The position numbers and the translations under genes were made by a program. The notes beneath the pieces are model-generated. The model worked only from the letters and a program-made list of their open reading frames with translations, was not told the origin of the DNA and searched no databases. From Bacteroidales bacterium (GTDB lineage Bacteria > Bacteroidota > Bacteroidia > Bacteroidales > UBA4181): DNA of 9,882 nt. Of this stretch, positions 1-6,226 are shown piece by piece (within the stretch, counting starts at the first letter, position 1; the number at the start of each line of letters is the position of its first letter). Where the stretch lies: positions 1 to 9,882 of the forward strand of contig JAISKR010000105.1 of assembly GCA_031260845.1 (NCBI GenBank), read 5' to 3'.

Positions 1-129
1 GTTGGTAATTTCAATTTTCCTGATGGGCGGGCGCTCTTGTGCCTGCACCTCGTACATTTCCGCTAACAGCAGGATGTACAGAGGACAGAAAAGATAGAGT
101 TTAGCCAATCTAAACCGGAAAATACTCAT
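1..129 (-). CDS. Exported protein, 5' fragment (possible OstA/LptA-like)
   Basis: Only the first 43 codons are inside the window; the gene continues past the left edge. The reading frame opens with ATG at 129, and that ATG overlaps the TGA stop of the preceding SurA-like gene (ATGA), so the two are probably translationally coupled. The peptide has a basic start, a hydrophobic stretch at about residues 9-24 and a VQA-QE type cleavage site near residue 30, so it looks like a secreted or periplasmic protein. The mature start contains RKIEITN, which resembles the opening of Bacteroidetes OstA/LptA-like LPS-transport proteins. From memory of Bacteroidales gene order, such a gene often follows SurA-type isomerases. 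That identity is an inference from a very short piece; a different periplasmic or outer-membrane protein is possible. Confidence 0.6.
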   Translation of the reverse strand, partial: MSIFRFRLAKLYLFCPLYILLLAEMYEVQAQERPPIRKIEITN

Positions 130-1502
130 TTCACCCAATTTGTATTATGAAATCCGCAACGTTCAAGCCTCTCGTCAATGTAAATATAACTGGTTTCGAT
201 TTTCTCGTTCACCCATTTGTTGATGACGGTCATTTTCTTGCTGTTTTCCGTGATTTGTTGCAAAAAGGAATAATCATCTTTCAGATTGGCTCGGTGAGGG
301 TCGGACAATGATTTGATTTTCACTATTTTAAAAACAGGCTTGTGTTTGTCGTCAACGGATTGAAATGGCGCCGAAATTTCGTCAGGCTTTAAATTTTTAA
401 TCACTTCATAATCCACCTTTTCCAACTGGTTCATCTCAAACAAAGTGCTGTAATCGGCGGGATTTACTAATAGCCCGCCGTTGAGCCTTGTCTTTTCGTC
501 TTGTGAGTAGTACAAGGCAGCCGTGTTCCAGTCTATTTTTTCATCCTTAATGATGGTAGCGATGCTGTCTAATCGCGCAATTGATTTCACACTTGTTTCC
601 TGATCGGGCTTGGGCGTCATGATGATATGACGCGAATTGATTTGGTCGCCGCGTTTTTCAATCAATTGAATGATGTGATACCCAAATTCCGTTTCAACGA
701 TGCGGGAAACGTCGCCTTTGTTCTTCAAAGCCCATTCGGCTCTCACAAATTCGGGGTCAAAGGAATTACCTCTCCCGTCGCCACCTTTCCCGTGAAAACC
801 CATTTCGCCTCCGGTTCGCGACGCTGCCGGCTCTTCGGAATACAACACTGCCAAGGTGCGGAAACTTTCCCCATTGATGATTCGTTTGCGCAAATCAAGC
901 AATTTTTGACGTATTTCGCTTATCACTTCGTCGCTATATGGCGGATACACCACAATTTGTGCAATTTCTGCCTGTCCGTTGATGAGAGGAATACTGTCTT
1001 TTGACAGTTTATTGTAATATGCCCTCACTTCCGATGGGGTGACTTTGATGTCCTTTAAAATTTCTTCCTGCATATTGTTTGACAACTCTTGCTCATACAA
1101 CGCTTTACGCAGGTCATCCTTGATATCGAAAATGCTTTTTTTGAAATATTTTTCTAATTCCTGCTCATCACCTGCTTGTCCTACCATCTGAACCCAACGA
1201 CGTGACAACGTGGATTCCACTTTGCTCGGATCAACCGTCAAACTGTCCACTTCCGCTTGACTTGCCAAAAGTTTTTGTGTCAGCAGTTCTTCAAAAATGG
1301 AACATTTCATGTCGTCGCGCATGGGGGCGCCTTGCATCCTGTATTGAAGATACATACCTTCAATATCCGACTGTTTGATGGATTTATTTCCGACAATGGC
1401 AACCATCTGGTCGATGATATACGATTGTGACTGAACACTCAGCGCAACAAAACACAAAGGAATGAAGAGCAAATATTTAAGATGTTTTGACTTGGTATGC
1501 AT
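126..1502 (-). CDS. SurA-like periplasmic peptidylprolyl isomerase (two parvulin domains)
   Basis: Predicted periplasmic chaperone and peptidyl-prolyl cis-trans isomerase of the SurA/PpiC type, expected to help outer-membrane proteins fold. The chosen start at 1502 gives 458 residues and places a signal peptide at the N-terminus (KHLKYLLFIPLCFVALSVQS, cleavage near residue 25). An upstream in-frame ATG at 1586 would add 28 residues ahead of the signal peptide and overlap the preceding gene, so it was rejected. A helical SurA N-domain covers about residues 28-165. The first parvulin domain, about 177-284, has the family hallmarks: a GGEMGF stretch, a D-P-E-F segment, and ETEFGYHIIQLIEKR at its end. 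A second, more diverged parvulin-like domain begins at INSRHIIM (about 287) and runs to about 397. It starts 10 bases after the SurA-like lipoprotein gene and ends in an ATGA overlap with the next gene, so it sits mid-operon. Family confidence is high; orthology to E. coli SurA is not established. Confidence 0.9.
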   Translation of the reverse strand: MHTKSKHLKYLLFIPLCFVALSVQSQSYIIDQMVAIVGNKSIKQSDIEGMYLQYRMQGAPMRDDMKCSIFEELLTQKLLASQAEVDSLTVDPSKVESTLSRRWVQMVGQAGDEQELEKYFKKSIFDIKDDLRKALYEQELSNNMQEEILKDIKVTPSEVRAYYNKLSKDSIPLINGQAEIAQIVVYPPYSDEVISEIRQKLLDLRKRIINGESFRTLAVLYSEEPAASRTGGEMGFHGKGGDGRGNSFDPEFVRAEWALKNKGDVSRIVETEFGYHIIQLIEKRGDQINSRHIIMTPKPDQETSVKSIARLDSIATIIKDEKIDWNTAALYYSQDEKTRLNGGLLVNPADYSTLFEMNQLEKVDYEVIKNLKPDEISAPFQSVDDKHKPVFKIVKIKSLSDPHRANLKDDYSFLQQITENSKKMTVINKWVNEKIETSYIYIDERLERCGFHNTNWVK

Positions 1503-1512
1503 GATAATATGT

Positions 1513-2373
1513 TTAATTAATTTCAAATTTATTTTTGGACAGTGCATCATTAAAGATATTTTTTTCCAAATGATGGATAAATTCAACTTTTCGTTTGTTG
1601 AGAATGATATTTTTGATTTTTCCGCTTACGATGGCAAGGGGCGCCACTTCGCCTGCCGCTCTTTTATCCTTGACATTGAGCAGAAAAATTATCTGATTTT
1701 CCTCTATTTCCACCTTGTTGGAAAAGGCTATTTTTTTGAAAATTTCTTCCGACTGTGGAATGGTTTTCGCTACGTCTGACCACAATACCCAGTCATCATT
1801 GAAATTTTCAAACCCCATCGCATTTTCTAAACAGTAATCGACTAAATCCTGATAGTCTTTTTCCTTATCCGATGCAAACCATTTCTTCACCTTGGTTAAA
1901 TGAGGCGCGTTTGCTTTAATCTGGACATAGGATGCTTTTACGGCATATTCGTCTAAAATGAAATTGGCAGAATAGGCGTCGTAATATTTTTTTAATTCGC
2001 TGTCGGACACTATGGTATCCATTTTTTCGCGCAACATTTGCTCTTCATATTTATAAATGAGCAGCGAAGCGCGGTAAGTTTCTATTTCTTTCGATATGTT
2101 CAATTGTTCTTTTGACAGGTTTAATTCAGCCTTGTTGAGCAATAATTGGGTTTCCACCCATTTTTCAATATAAAGTTTTGCCAGTGACACACTGTCCTCT
2201 TTGGAAACGTCTTTCGGAAAAATATGTTTTATATCGTTGAGATATAATTGTTTATTCTGAACTTTTGCCACTAATTTATCCTGAGACGCAGAGGTGCATG
2301 AAAACAAAAAAACAGTCAAAGGCAAGTATATCAGCCCCGACAGCCATTTTATTTTAAAAACATTATTTTGCAT
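1513..2373 (-). CDS. SurA-like (PPIase-family) lipoprotein lacking a clear parvulin domain
   Basis: A 286-residue predicted lipoprotein. A hydrophobic N-terminus ends in a lipobox, LFSC, with the lipidated cysteine at residue 26. The residues after it (TSASQD) lack the acid-rich surface-export signal of Bacteroidetes, which fits a periplasm-facing anchor. The body is mostly helical and charged and resembles the N-terminal chaperone half of SurA: an opening VAKVQNKQLYLNDI, then long helices over about 45-130. I do not find the parvulin hallmarks (GG-LGF, FGYHII) in the C-terminal half, so catalysis is doubtful and it may act only as a chaperone. Bacteroidales commonly carry such a protein next to a full SurA-like isomerase. 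It starts 20 bases after the nuoN stop and ends 10 bases before the next isomerase, so it is probably co-transcribed with both. Its DNA is visibly more A+T-rich than nuoN. Confidence 0.75.
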   Translation of the reverse strand: MQNNVFKIKWLSGLIYLPLTVFLFSCTSASQDKLVAKVQNKQLYLNDIKHIFPKDVSKEDSVSLAKLYIEKWVETQLLLNKAELNLSKEQLNISKEIETYRASLLIYKYEEQMLREKMDTIVSDSELKKYYDAYSANFILDEYAVKASYVQIKANAPHLTKVKKWFASDKEKDYQDLVDYCLENAMGFENFNDDWVLWSDVAKTIPQSEEIFKKIAFSNKVEIEENQIIFLLNVKDKRAAGEVAPLAIVSGKIKNIILNKRKVEFIHHLEKNIFNDALSKNKFEIN

Positions 2374-2393
2374 ACACTATATATTAACGTTCA

Positions 2394-3809
2394 TTACAGA
2401 CCAAAACTTATTTCGCTGATGTACTCGTGAATGACGCTTAACAAGCCGACTACCAATATACCTGCCGTACACAGTATCATGCTCAACCGGTTGCCGCCGT
2501 CGGTGCGGAAACAAACGACAGGTTCCTCGTTCGGATTGATGTACATGGCGCGCACGATTAAGAGGTAGTAATAGAGCGAAATGACGGTATTGAGCAGGGC
2601 GATGAACACCAAAAGATATTCACCCTGTTCGGCTGCGGCGGCAAAAACAATGTATTTGCTGACAAATCCGGCAAAAGGCGGAATCCCTGCCAGCGAAAAT
2701 ACTGCCAGCGTCATCACGAAACTGAGTTTCGGATTGGTGGCGTACAAGCCGTTGTAGGCTTTGATGTCGGTTTTGCCGCTTTCGCCCTCAACGGCAGAAA
2801 TAACAGCGAAAGCCGCCAAGTTGGAAAATAAATAGGCAAGCACAAAATACACCGTAGCGCTCATGCCTTGCGCTGTGCCGCTCATCACGCCCAACAGAAT
2901 AAATCCGGCTTGGGAAATAGACGAAAACGCGAAAAATCGTTTAATGTCTTTCTGACCAATGGCGAAAAGATTGCCTATGACGATGGTGAGTACCGATAAC
3001 CCCCATAAAATATGATGCCACACCTGCGCCAGATTGCCAAACACCTGCCAGAGCGTGAATATCAACGCAAACACCGCTGCGCCCTTCGATATAACCGAAA
3101 GATAGGCTGTGACGCTTGTAGGTGCGCCTTCATACACGTCTGCCGTCCAAAAATGGAAGGGAACAATGGATATTTTGAAAGCCAACCCTGCGAAAAAGAA
3201 GATAAATCCGGCTATCACCAAAGCATTTTGGCTGACAAGCGCCGCCATATCGGCAAAGTACATGGTGCCCGTTGCGCCGTACAGGTAGGATATGCCAAAC
3301 AGCATGATACCCGACGAAAAGGCTGTCATCAGGATATATTTGATACCTGCCTCAGCCGATTTTTGTTTGTATTTGTCGAAAGCCGTCAAGCAAGCCAGCG
3401 GCAGCGACGCCGTTTCGATGCCGATATACAGCAGCATGAAATTGGCGGATGAAATCATCAGGTACATTCCCAGCAGGGTTGCCAACGTGATGACATAAAA
3501 TTCGCCCTGCCGCAGCGGTATTCCGCGAAGCCATTTGCCGGATTGCAGGAAAACCAACAGGGTTCCCACGTTTAAAACGTTCTTCATCACTGCCGTGATG
3601 GAAGACTGTACGTAGATGCCACCGAAAGCCGTTCCTTCCGCAACAGGCACAAATCCAATCACGGTAAGAGCCGCCATTAGCAGACAAGCCAGCAAGTGTA
3701 AACTGCCTTTTGCGCGTTCAGACGCAAAAATATCAAAAACAAGCAGAACGAGAAACACAGCCATCAGGCTCAATTCCTGCCTCATCAATAAAAAATCACT
3801 AAAATTCAT
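2394..3809 (-). CDS. nuoN: NADH-quinone oxidoreductase subunit N
   Basis: Membrane subunit N of respiratory complex I, one of the three antiporter-like proton-pumping subunits. The product is 471 residues, normal for the family, and nearly all hydrophobic helices (about 14 expected). Charged residues known to be essential in NuoN are in place: Glu132 in LLYIGIETASL, Lys157 in AGIKYIL, Lys212 in LAFKISIVPFHFW, Lys242 in SVISKGAA and Lys385 in FAGFVSKYIVF. The signatures PFHFWTADVYEGAPT and IKRFFAFSSISQAGF are typical of NuoN rather than NuoL or NuoM. An in-frame ATG at 3857 was rejected because it lies upstream of the -7 promoter element; the start at 3809 gives the usual N-terminus. Oddly, no nuoM or other nuo gene precedes it: the neighbour is divergent, and a promoter sits directly upstream. 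It is followed 20 bases later by the SurA-like lipoprotein gene. Confidence 0.96.
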   Translation of the reverse strand: MNFSDFLLMRQELSLMAVFLVLLVFDIFASERAKGSLHLLACLLMAALTVIGFVPVAEGTAFGGIYVQSSITAVMKNVLNVGTLLVFLQSGKWLRGIPLRQGEFYVITLATLLGMYLMISSANFMLLYIGIETASLPLACLTAFDKYKQKSAEAGIKYILMTAFSSGIMLFGISYLYGATGTMYFADMAALVSQNALVIAGFIFFFAGLAFKISIVPFHFWTADVYEGAPTSVTAYLSVISKGAAVFALIFTLWQVFGNLAQVWHHILWGLSVLTIVIGNLFAIGQKDIKRFFAFSSISQAGFILLGVMSGTAQGMSATVYFVLAYLFSNLAAFAVISAVEGESGKTDIKAYNGLYATNPKLSFVMTLAVFSLAGIPPFAGFVSKYIVFAAAAEQGEYLLVFIALLNTVISLYYYLLIVRAMYINPNEEPVVCFRTDGGNRLSMILCTAGILVVGLLSVIHEYISEISFGL

Positions 3810-3825
3810 ATCTTGACATTTGCCG

Positions 3826-3858
3826 CAAAAGTACAAAAATAAATGATGCAAAAGCAAA
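3826..3858 (-). promoter_or_regulatory. Bacteroidetes-type promoter of nuoN
   Basis: On the minus strand the -33 element TTTG (3855-3858) is followed by a 21-base spacer and a perfect -7 element TACTTTTG (3826-3833), matching the TTTG-N19-21-TAnnTTTG consensus of the Bacteroidetes housekeeping sigma factor. Transcription would begin about 10 bases before the nuoN ATG at 3809, a very short leader. The -33 element lies in the loop of a 6-bp inverted repeat, GATGCA/TGCATC (3845-3850 and 3867-3872). Confidence 0.75.
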
Positions 3859-3891
3859 TAATTTTCTGCATCGGTATGTTGAACAGGTCAT

Positions 3892-3920
3892 AATTAAAAA
3901 CTAATTCAACTTTTTTAATT
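3892..3920. repeat. AT-only inverted repeat between divergent promoters
   Basis: Perfect 9-bp arms, AATTAAAAA (3892-3900) and TTTTTAATT (3912-3920), are separated by 11 bases. The repeat sits between the two divergent promoters, just upstream of the plus-strand -33 element. It could be a regulator-binding site or simply chance in A+T-rich DNA. Confidence 0.4.
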
Positions 3921-3925
3921 TTTTT

Positions 3926-3957
3926 TTTGATATTTTAAAATAAAAATTGTACATTTG
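3926..3957 (+). promoter_or_regulatory. Bacteroidetes-type promoter of the plus-strand gene pair
   Basis: TTTG at 3926-3929, a 20-base spacer and a perfect TACATTTG at 3950-3957 match the Bacteroidetes consensus. A start site near 3962-3965 would leave a leader of about 40 bases before the ATG at 4004. A long T-rich run lies just upstream of the -33 element and could act like an UP element. This promoter is divergent to that of nuoN, with under 70 bases between their -33 elements. Confidence 0.75.
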
Positions 3958-4003
3958 CATCGTCATTGATATAGAATAAATCCAAAAGAATCTCAACATC
4001 AAG

Positions 4004-5002
4004 ATGAACCAAAATTTAATCACACCGGAAGAAGCGTCAGCCATGATTCTGAGAGGCGACCGCTTGTTGCTGGCAGGCGACATCGCATTGTTGTCGCAGT
4101 TACCCAAGGGAAATTGGATAGGGGGAACAACGCCTTTCTTCATTCTATATCCCGAACATCAGGTAACATCGTATGAAAAACTTTTTGTTACCAAACTGCC
4201 TGATTACGTGTTGAAAACCACCATTCAGGAATACGACGAAACCAACATCAAAGAGATTTATAATGATGCTGAAAAACTCGGTAATGTGTTTACCTTATTA
4301 ATTATGCCGTATGGAAGTCAAGTTTCAAAAGACTTTGCTTCCAATGCGACCTATTATGAAAACTTCGCGTGCAGACCGTTGAGCGGATGGTTAACCGGAC
4401 GCCCGCTGGATTCCATCATGACCGAACCTTCGTATGCAGTGTCCGGCGTCGAAGCCAAAGCATACACCGACAAGGCTTTCGCTATGCACATAGAACTTCC
4501 CGACACCAAATACGCCGAATTGCACATTTTCAACCCGTTCAGACAGGGAAAAGGCGATGAAATCAGTTTTGAAGCCAATGGCGACATATTGACAGACGCC
4601 ATTATTAACGGTAAAAAACGGAATTTTGCCGAATATTTACGGGAAATTGGCTATGACCCGAAATTGCCGTTTGTAGCCGATTATTCGGGCGCCATGATTA
4701 ATGTGACGTGTTGCGGTATCACCGACAAAGAGGTGATTGTGTCGCCGCCTGTGTTCCAAAACATTGAATACAGAATTGCCGAAATAGACGACAACATTTC
4801 TGAACCGACGCTGCTCAGCGACACAATCCTGTACTCAATCACCTGTATCGGGAATTTTATTCAGCCCGATATTTGCGCACAATACCTGCGCAAGATGCAC
4901 GGACCGGTAGTTTATGGCGAAGTAGCCTATCAACTGCTCGGTCAAACCACCGTTTATATTACAGTTGACGATATTCCTAATTTTGAAATTGAAAAAGCAT
5001 GA
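4004..5002 (+). CDS. Conserved uncharacterised protein, possibly FIST-like
   Basis: A 332-residue soluble protein with no signal peptide or membrane segment, so probably cytoplasmic. I do not recognise a characterised homologue. The opening (TPEEA..., a hydrophobic LLLAGD stretch, then GNWIGGTTP at 36-44) recalls a widespread bacterial family of unknown function that I believe is catalogued as DUF6976; this is from memory and unverified. The C-terminal part is weakly reminiscent of FIST sensory domains: PFVADYSGAMINV at about 222-234, a hydrophobic segment with Cys281 (ILYSITCIGNFI), then PVVYGEVAYQLLGQTTVYI at 301-319, where FIST proteins end in a G-E motif followed by an N/T-rich strand. 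Cysteines lie at 123, 236, 237, 281 and 291. It has a clear promoter of its own, and its stop overlaps the next start (ATGA), so it works with or is co-produced with the small protein that follows. Function unknown. Confidence 0.85.
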   Translation: MNQNLITPEEASAMILRGDRLLLAGDIALLSQLPKGNWIGGTTPFFILYPEHQVTSYEKLFVTKLPDYVLKTTIQEYDETNIKEIYNDAEKLGNVFTLLIMPYGSQVSKDFASNATYYENFACRPLSGWLTGRPLDSIMTEPSYAVSGVEAKAYTDKAFAMHIELPDTKYAELHIFNPFRQGKGDEISFEANGDILTDAIINGKKRNFAEYLREIGYDPKLPFVADYSGAMINVTCCGITDKEVIVSPPVFQNIEYRIAEIDDNISEPTLLSDTILYSITCIGNFIQPDICAQYLRKMHGPVVYGEVAYQLLGQTTVYITVDDIPNFEIEKA

Positions 5003-5259
5003 CATATACAGCCGATACCATTGAAAAAATATCCGATAGCATCATTGCATACGTCATTACGCATTCCAAAGAGTTTGCATGGAATTTTTTGGCGCTCAAA
5101 ATTAGCCTGACACGCCTGAATCTCAAAATGACCATGATGAAAAACAGCGAAAGCGCACTCACTGAATGTTGTGCCGAACTGAAAGGGTTGCTGAGAAAGA
5201 GTTTGTCGGTTCCCAACGCACAAGCCGATATAAAGCAAATCCTCGAAATCAATTTGTAA
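4999..5259 (+). CDS. Small helical protein of unknown function
   Basis: An 86-residue soluble protein whose ATG overlaps the previous stop codon (ATGA at 4999-5002), which implies translational coupling and probably a fixed ratio of the two products. It looks wholly alpha-helical, with alternating hydrophobic and charged residues, a basic and methionine-rich middle (LNLKMTMMK, about 41-49) and an adjacent cysteine pair at 57-58 (TECCAEL). There is no signal peptide and no recognisable DNA-binding or catalytic motif. It could be a dedicated binding partner or adaptor of the 332-residue protein. It converges with the DUF58 gene, the two stops being 33 bases apart. Two minus-strand readings over the same DNA, of 91 and 94 residues, are treated as shadows because only this frame is coupled to an upstream gene. 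Confidence 0.75.
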   Translation: MTYTADTIEKISDSIIAYVITHSKEFAWNFLALKISLTRLNLKMTMMKNSESALTECCAELKGLLRKSLSVPNAQADIKQILEINL

Positions 5260-5292
5260 ATACGTGATTTTTAAGGCTGCTTTAACAGGCGG

Positions 5293-6159
5293 TTAATTTC
5301 GTTGTTTAAAAAGTTTTATCAAAGGTTTTACATAATCCTCGTCGGTGCGGATAAAAGCATTGTCAATTCCATAGCGGCGGAAGGTGTCGTCAAGCGAAGC
5401 CTGCGCCTTGTTCCAGTGCTGGGCATACTGTTGCCGCAAAAGGGCGCTGGAAGTGTCAGCCCACAGCATCTGTCCTGTTTCTGCATCGCGGAACTGCACT
5501 AATCCGACGGCGGGAAGCGTCGCCTCGTGGGCGTCATACACACGAAGCGCTACCATATCGTGCTTGCGCGAAGCGATTTCCAAAGCATGGTCGAAAGGTT
5601 GGCTCATAAAATCGGAAATAACGAAGGTCGTACTGCGTTTTTTGATGGCATTGGTGAGAAACTGCAAGGCGACAGATACGTCGGTGCGTGTGTGTTCCGG
5701 CTTAAATTCAATCAATTCGCGAATGACACGCAAAATATGCTGCCGTCCCTTTTTGGGCAGGATGAATTTTTCAATTTTGTCCGAAAACAGGATGACGCCT
5801 ACTTTATCGTTGTTTTGAATTGCCGAAAAAGCCAGCGTGGCGGCAAGTTCAGCCATGAGTGTCTGTTTGAAACGCAGGGATGTGCCAAACTCACGCGAAC
5901 CGCTCACGTCCACCAGCAGCATCACGGTCAGTTCGCGTTCTTCCTCAAACACTTTCACGTAAGGATGGTTGAAACGCGCCGTCACGTTCCAGTCAATGTT
6001 CCGCAGGTCGTCGCCATACTGATACTCGCGCACTTCGCTGAACGCCATTCCGCGCCCTTTAAATGCGCTATGGTATTCACCCGCAAAGATATGCCGCGAC
6101 AAACCCCGCGTTTTGATTTCTATTTTCCTTACCCGTTTGATTAAATCAGAAGCATCCAT
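5293..6159 (-). CDS. DUF58-domain, von Willebrand A-like protein (Bat-type operon)
   Basis: A 288-residue cytoplasmic DUF58 protein. The family signature is plain: GRGMAFSEVREYQYGDDLRNIDWNVTAR split across residues 36-62, followed by a vWA-like fold carrying a MIDAS metal site, DVSGS (Asp84, Ser86, Ser88), with further candidate ligands at Thr158/Thr160 and Asp183 (VISDF). Such proteins are encoded next to MoxR AAA+ ATPases, which are thought to act on them as chaperones for assembly or metal insertion. In Bacteroides fragilis the corresponding genes lead the bat operon, linked to aerotolerance and stress survival. Here the moxR gene lies 67 bases upstream, across a heptad-repeat spacer. No batA-E gene follows: the next gene is convergent and unrelated. 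The ATG at 6159 is preceded by an A-rich leader, usual for this phylum. Confidence 0.92.
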   Translation of the reverse strand: MDASDLIKRVRKIEIKTRGLSRHIFAGEYHSAFKGRGMAFSEVREYQYGDDLRNIDWNVTARFNHPYVKVFEEERELTVMLLVDVSGSREFGTSLRFKQTLMAELAATLAFSAIQNNDKVGVILFSDKIEKFILPKKGRQHILRVIRELIEFKPEHTRTDVSVALQFLTNAIKKRSTTFVISDFMSQPFDHALEIASRKHDMVALRVYDAHEATLPAVGLVQFRDAETGQMLWADTSSALLRQQYAQHWNKAQASLDDTFRRYGIDNAFIRTDEDYVKPLIKLFKQRN

Positions 6160-6226
6160 CCCTATTTTTGATTTTCAATTTTTGAATATGGATAATTGTC
6201 CATTGTCAACTGTCCATTGTCAATTG
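6160..6226 (-). repeat. Heptanucleotide repeat filling the moxR-DUF58 spacer
   Basis: Read on the minus strand from 6226, the spacer falls into 7-base units. Five clear ones come first: CAATTGA, CAATGGA, CAGTTGA, CAATGGA and CAATTAT. They also form a 14-base repeat with one substitution (6213-6226 against 6199-6212). After one degenerate unit, three A-rich units follow in the same phase: CAAAAAT, TGAAAAT, CAAAAAT. The repeat starts directly after the moxR TAG stop and ends at the A-rich leader of the DUF58 gene. Slippage here would change the spacing between two co-transcribed genes. Such repeats may recur elsewhere in the genome. Confidence 0.8.

Noticed and set aside
1503..1586. Longer N-terminus for the SurA-like isomerase from an ATG at 1586.
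   Set aside because: It would put 28 residues before a clear signal peptide and overlap the upstream gene by 74 bases.
4977..5252. Minus-strand open frames of 91 and 94 codons over the small plus-strand gene.
   Set aside because: Their hydrophobic, cysteine-rich content looks like reverse-complement reading; the plus-strand frame is ATGA-coupled to an upstream gene with a promoter.
5282..5296. Inverted repeat TTAAC/GTTAA with a 5-base loop between the convergent stops at 5259 and 5293.
   Set aside because: The stem is only 5 bp, A+T-rich, overlaps the DUF58 stop codon and has no T-run; too weak to call a terminator.
5527..6144. Plus-strand open frame of 205 codons opposite the DUF58 gene.
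   Set aside because: It is antisense to a gene with unmistakable family motifs, has no promoter or recognisable domain, and its length follows from the codon bias of the real gene.
6191..6226. CRISPR-like array, because of the repeated units.
   Set aside because: The units are 7 bases long, directly adjacent, without spacers, and no cas gene is present.
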